Positions 62,310 to 64,000 of a stretch of 64,000 bases of DNA are shown here, one piece after another. The notes below the pieces were generated by a model, which saw only the letters and a list, made by a program, of their open reading frames with translations, ran no database searches and was not told where the DNA came from. This DNA is from Niabella sp. (lineage in GTDB: Bacteria > Bacteroidota > Bacteroidia > Chitinophagales > Chitinophagaceae), in assembly GCF_030150205.1 (NCBI RefSeq), contig NZ_JASLGT010000030.1:62001-126000 (forward strand). The letters are read 5' to 3'. The position numbers were made by a program, and so were the translations under genes. Within the stretch, counting starts at the first letter, position 1, and each line of letters opens with the position of its first letter.

Positions 62310-62438
62310 TCATTTGTCCAGGATATGTTGCCGGGCGGCCCGGGCCGACAGTCCGAGCTGCTCCAGTACATCACCGGCTGTTTTAAATGCCAGGATGGCT
62401 ATCAGAAGCACGGTTAGTGCGATGCAATACTTGTACAT
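62310..62438 (-). CDS. Small membrane or secreted protein, possibly truncated
   Basis: A 42-residue frame starting at ATG 62438: hydrophobic segment (IALTVLLIAILAF) then KTAGDVLEQLGLSARAARQHI, a pattern resembling the start of small secreted proteins with a helical LG motif. A second frame overlapping the stop continues NDVTSSFVKQWLQTGIIK, which may be the displaced C-terminus. Weakly supported; it could equally be chance. Confidence 0.3.
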   Translation of the reverse strand: MYKYCIALTVLLIAILAFKTAGDVLEQLGLSARAARQHILDK

Positions 62439-62505
62439 GATTGCTTTTTTTATTTCCGGGTTCCCGGATGCGCCGTAATCTGTAGGCGGCTTACAACATC
62501 CCCGT

Positions 62506-63012
62506 TTACTTTTTATAAAAATTGAATGTTCCCGTAATGGTTCCCGGTATGTAAGCGGGAGGGGCACCACTGGCCGGATCCCGGGTTTCGGTGAATGTGC
62601 CGGTGATCGCCCCGGTATTCCGGTCGTATACGCCCTCCAGCTGATGCGTATAGGGCGGGTACCGGAACCGGATGGTAATGTTATTGCCCTGTATGGAATA
62701 GGTGCCGGGCAGGCGGGGTACATATTCCCAGCCCTGTTTTACCCACTCGAGCCGGCCATTGCCATAAAAATTTACCGACAGTACCGAATCTACCCAGGCT
62801 GCCCCGGGGGTATACCACACCCGGGCGCCGCGCCAGGTGATGGTGGTGATGTATTGCTTTAGCGGCGGATACCTTGCCGCCTTTGTAATGGCCAAAGCGG
62901 GTTGCCGGTTTGTTGCCTGAAGGGAAAGATCTGCCGTGCTGTATTCCTTTGTTTTAGCACAGGAGAACAGCAGTATACTGTAAATGAATGTAAATAGGAA
63001 TCCTGTTTTCAT
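62506..63012 (-). CDS. Uncharacterised lipoprotein
   Basis: Starting at ATG 63012 the product is 168 residues. Signal sequence (FLFTFIYSILL) with lipobox LFSC (Cys about 16). The mature part is beta-rich: KQYITTITWRGARVWYTPGA, LSVNFYGNGRLEWVKQGWEY, NITIRFRYPPYTHQLEGVYD and TGAITGTFTETRDPASG, resembling a lipocalin-like or calycin small barrel. An ATG two codons upstream is also possible. Function unknown. It follows the next protein upstream by 32 bases, so both may be one operon. Confidence 0.6.
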   Translation of the reverse strand: MKTGFLFTFIYSILLFSCAKTKEYSTADLSLQATNRQPALAITKAARYPPLKQYITTITWRGARVWYTPGAAWVDSVLSVNFYGNGRLEWVKQGWEYVPRLPGTYSIQGNNITIRFRYPPYTHQLEGVYDRNTGAITGTFTETRDPASGAPPAYIPGTITGTFNFYKK

Positions 63013-63044
63013 AATCATTGATTGATGGTGGGGGGTATTTAATG

Positions 63045-64000
63045 TTATTGGGGCTTTTCTTCGCATAGTTCCCATTTCCGGATGGTAATATCGGAACTGG
63101 CTGTGGCACCTGAAATGGGCAGCGTTCTGGCGGCCGCAAAGGAACTAAAGCCATACCGGATATTTAACAGGAACCGCTTTTCTACCAGTTCTTCACTGCT
63201 CAGGGTTCTGGTTGCCGTATAATTTACATACCAGATTACCGGGGCTACCACTTTTACAAAATGATCCCAGCCCCACCAATGCGACCCATAGGCTGTTTCG
63301 CTTACAGACAGCCATCCTCCGGATATAGCCATTGCTCCCCCCATCCATTCAAATTCTTTTTTGATACGTATCAGGTTATCGTCGTTTGGAAAGGTGCCCG
63401 GTATGGTAACGTTTGTTGCCGCATCATCCCTTGCAGAAGATCCTCCGCCCGGAGGAAAGCTGCTGGCAGTGGCGAACAAAAAACGACCCTGGTCTAACAT
63501 GGCAGTAGCTGTTGCTGCTAATGCCTTGTCGGTTTTCGGAACATCAAAAATGGTGACTTGTGCATCCACACATGTTAATGAGGGTGCCGTGGGAAACGGT
63601 TCGGGATCCGGTTTCCGTGTATGGCCCTTCATCGTAAATACCAGGAATTCGGGTGCAAATTCAATAGATGCTCTAAGGCTGTCCGGCAGCGCCTTAAGAA
63701 TTTTTACTTTGTATTCCTTTTCATCGATCGCTGCCTTTTTCCAGGCGTCCCGGATAAAGGGGTAATATTTTTCTTTGATCAGGTCCAGTGTTTTTGACCC
63801 ATCTTCAATGGATTTAAGATCTTTTATTTTTTGAATGTCTTCGAGATAGGCCCTGTAGGTGCCGGTTTCGTCTTTGTTTAAAATGGCCAGTAAAGCTTCC
63901 TGGGCGGGCTTTACAATTTCAGCTACCCGGTTTTCAAAGTCTGTTGGAAAAGGATAGGCTTTGTCTGGAAATGCACCGGTACTATCTTTTTCCGATGTCT
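63045..64000 (-). CDS. Uncharacterised protein, truncated at the right window edge
   Basis: The frame is open from the edge to the TAA at 63045, about 318 residues, with the N-terminus beyond position 64000. A helical, charged part (KDSTGAFPDKAYPFPTDFEN, PAQEALLAILNKDETGTYRA) precedes a beta-rich part ending RKWELCEEKPQ. A first in-frame ATG at 63632 is internal, not the start, because the frame continues upstream with the same coding character. I recognise no family. Confidence 0.65.
   Translation of the reverse strand, partial: TSEKDSTGAFPDKAYPFPTDFENRVAEIVKPAQEALLAILNKDETGTYRAYLEDIQKIKDLKSIEDGSKTLDLIKEKYYPFIRDAWKKAAIDEKEYKVKILKALPDSLRASIEFAPEFLVFTMKGHTRKPDPEPFPTAPSLTCVDAQVTIFDVPKTDKALAATATAMLDQGRFLFATASSFPPGGGSSARDDAATNVTIPGTFPNDDNLIRIKKEFEWMGGAMAISGGWLSVSETAYGSHWWGWDHFVKVVAPVIWYVNYTATRTLSSEELVEKRFLLNIRYGFSSFAAARTLPISGATASSDITIRKWELCEEKPQ

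Noticed and set aside
62310..62723. 137-codon version of the small minus-strand frame
   Set aside because: Its upstream part overlaps the lipoprotein gene in another frame and is Pro/Arg-rich; only the last 42 codons have a plausible start.

Overview
The window looks like a chromosome segment of a Bacteroidota bacterium, most likely family Chitinophagaceae; the genus cannot be resolved from the sequence alone. Evidence: a SusC/SusD pair heading a polysaccharide utilisation locus (PUL), many Sec lipoproteins with FSC/SSC/GSC lipoboxes, DUF1080 and DUF1003 proteins, weak ribosome binding sites, a TAnnTTTG-type -7 box (5961-5968), and moderate GC that falls in the exopolysaccharide glycosyltransferase genes.

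Layout. (1) 1-8.6 kb: housekeeping and stress genes: fabI with its own terminator; a sucrose-phosphate synthase fused to a HAD phosphatase, divergent from a GH32-like five-bladed propeller enzyme; DUF1003; a luciferase-like monooxygenase; a GlxA-type AraC regulator; a VOC protein. (2) 8.6-31.3 kb: one large, almost uninterrupted minus-strand Wzx/Wzy exopolysaccharide locus. It runs from the export lipoprotein (Wza-like) and tyrosine autokinase (Wzc-like) through acetyltransferase, UDP-sugar dehydrogenase, flippase, pyruvyltransferase, polymerase-like protein, three GT4 glycosyltransferases, a two-domain oxidoreductase, WecB, a heparinase II/III-like protein and two SDRs to the initiating sugar-phosphate transferase, ending next to an M15-like secreted peptidase. 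Together these would make, flip, polymerise, decorate and export an acidic, GlcNAc/ManNAc-derived polymer. (3) 31.5-39.2 kb: plus-strand housekeeping (accA, dapA, Nudix, DUF4112, rlmB, DUF1080), a saccharopine-dehydrogenase-like gene and a Cu/Zn superoxide dismutase lipoprotein on the minus strand, then tRNA-Asp. (4) 39.4-56.5 kb: a minus-strand PUL: SusC, SusD, a GH28-family beta-helix enzyme, a GH2 enzyme, three paralogous beta-helix enzymes interrupted by a Tat-exported TIM-barrel-like protein, and an esterase-like hydrolase with an STN-like N-terminal domain. No regulator is linked. (5) 57-64 kb: small and accessory genes: an NTF2-like protein, a 56-residue membrane protein, a frameshifted acyltransferase-like gene, a low-GC HAD phosphatase, a small arsenic-response operon (arsR, DUF6428, arsC) with repeated operator-like motifs, and unknown secreted proteins at the right edge.

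Most notable: the STN-esterase architecture and the set of beta-helix paralogues in the PUL, the (Tyr-Gly)7 tail of the Wzc-like kinase encoded by a hexanucleotide repeat, the fused dehydrogenase/oxidoreductase beside a heparinase-like gene, the sucrose-synthesis/hydrolysis gene pair, a partial tRNA-Asp copy beside the intact tRNA, and an apparent single-base deletion in the DUF5009-like gene. No CRISPR array, integrase, transposase or prophage was seen.
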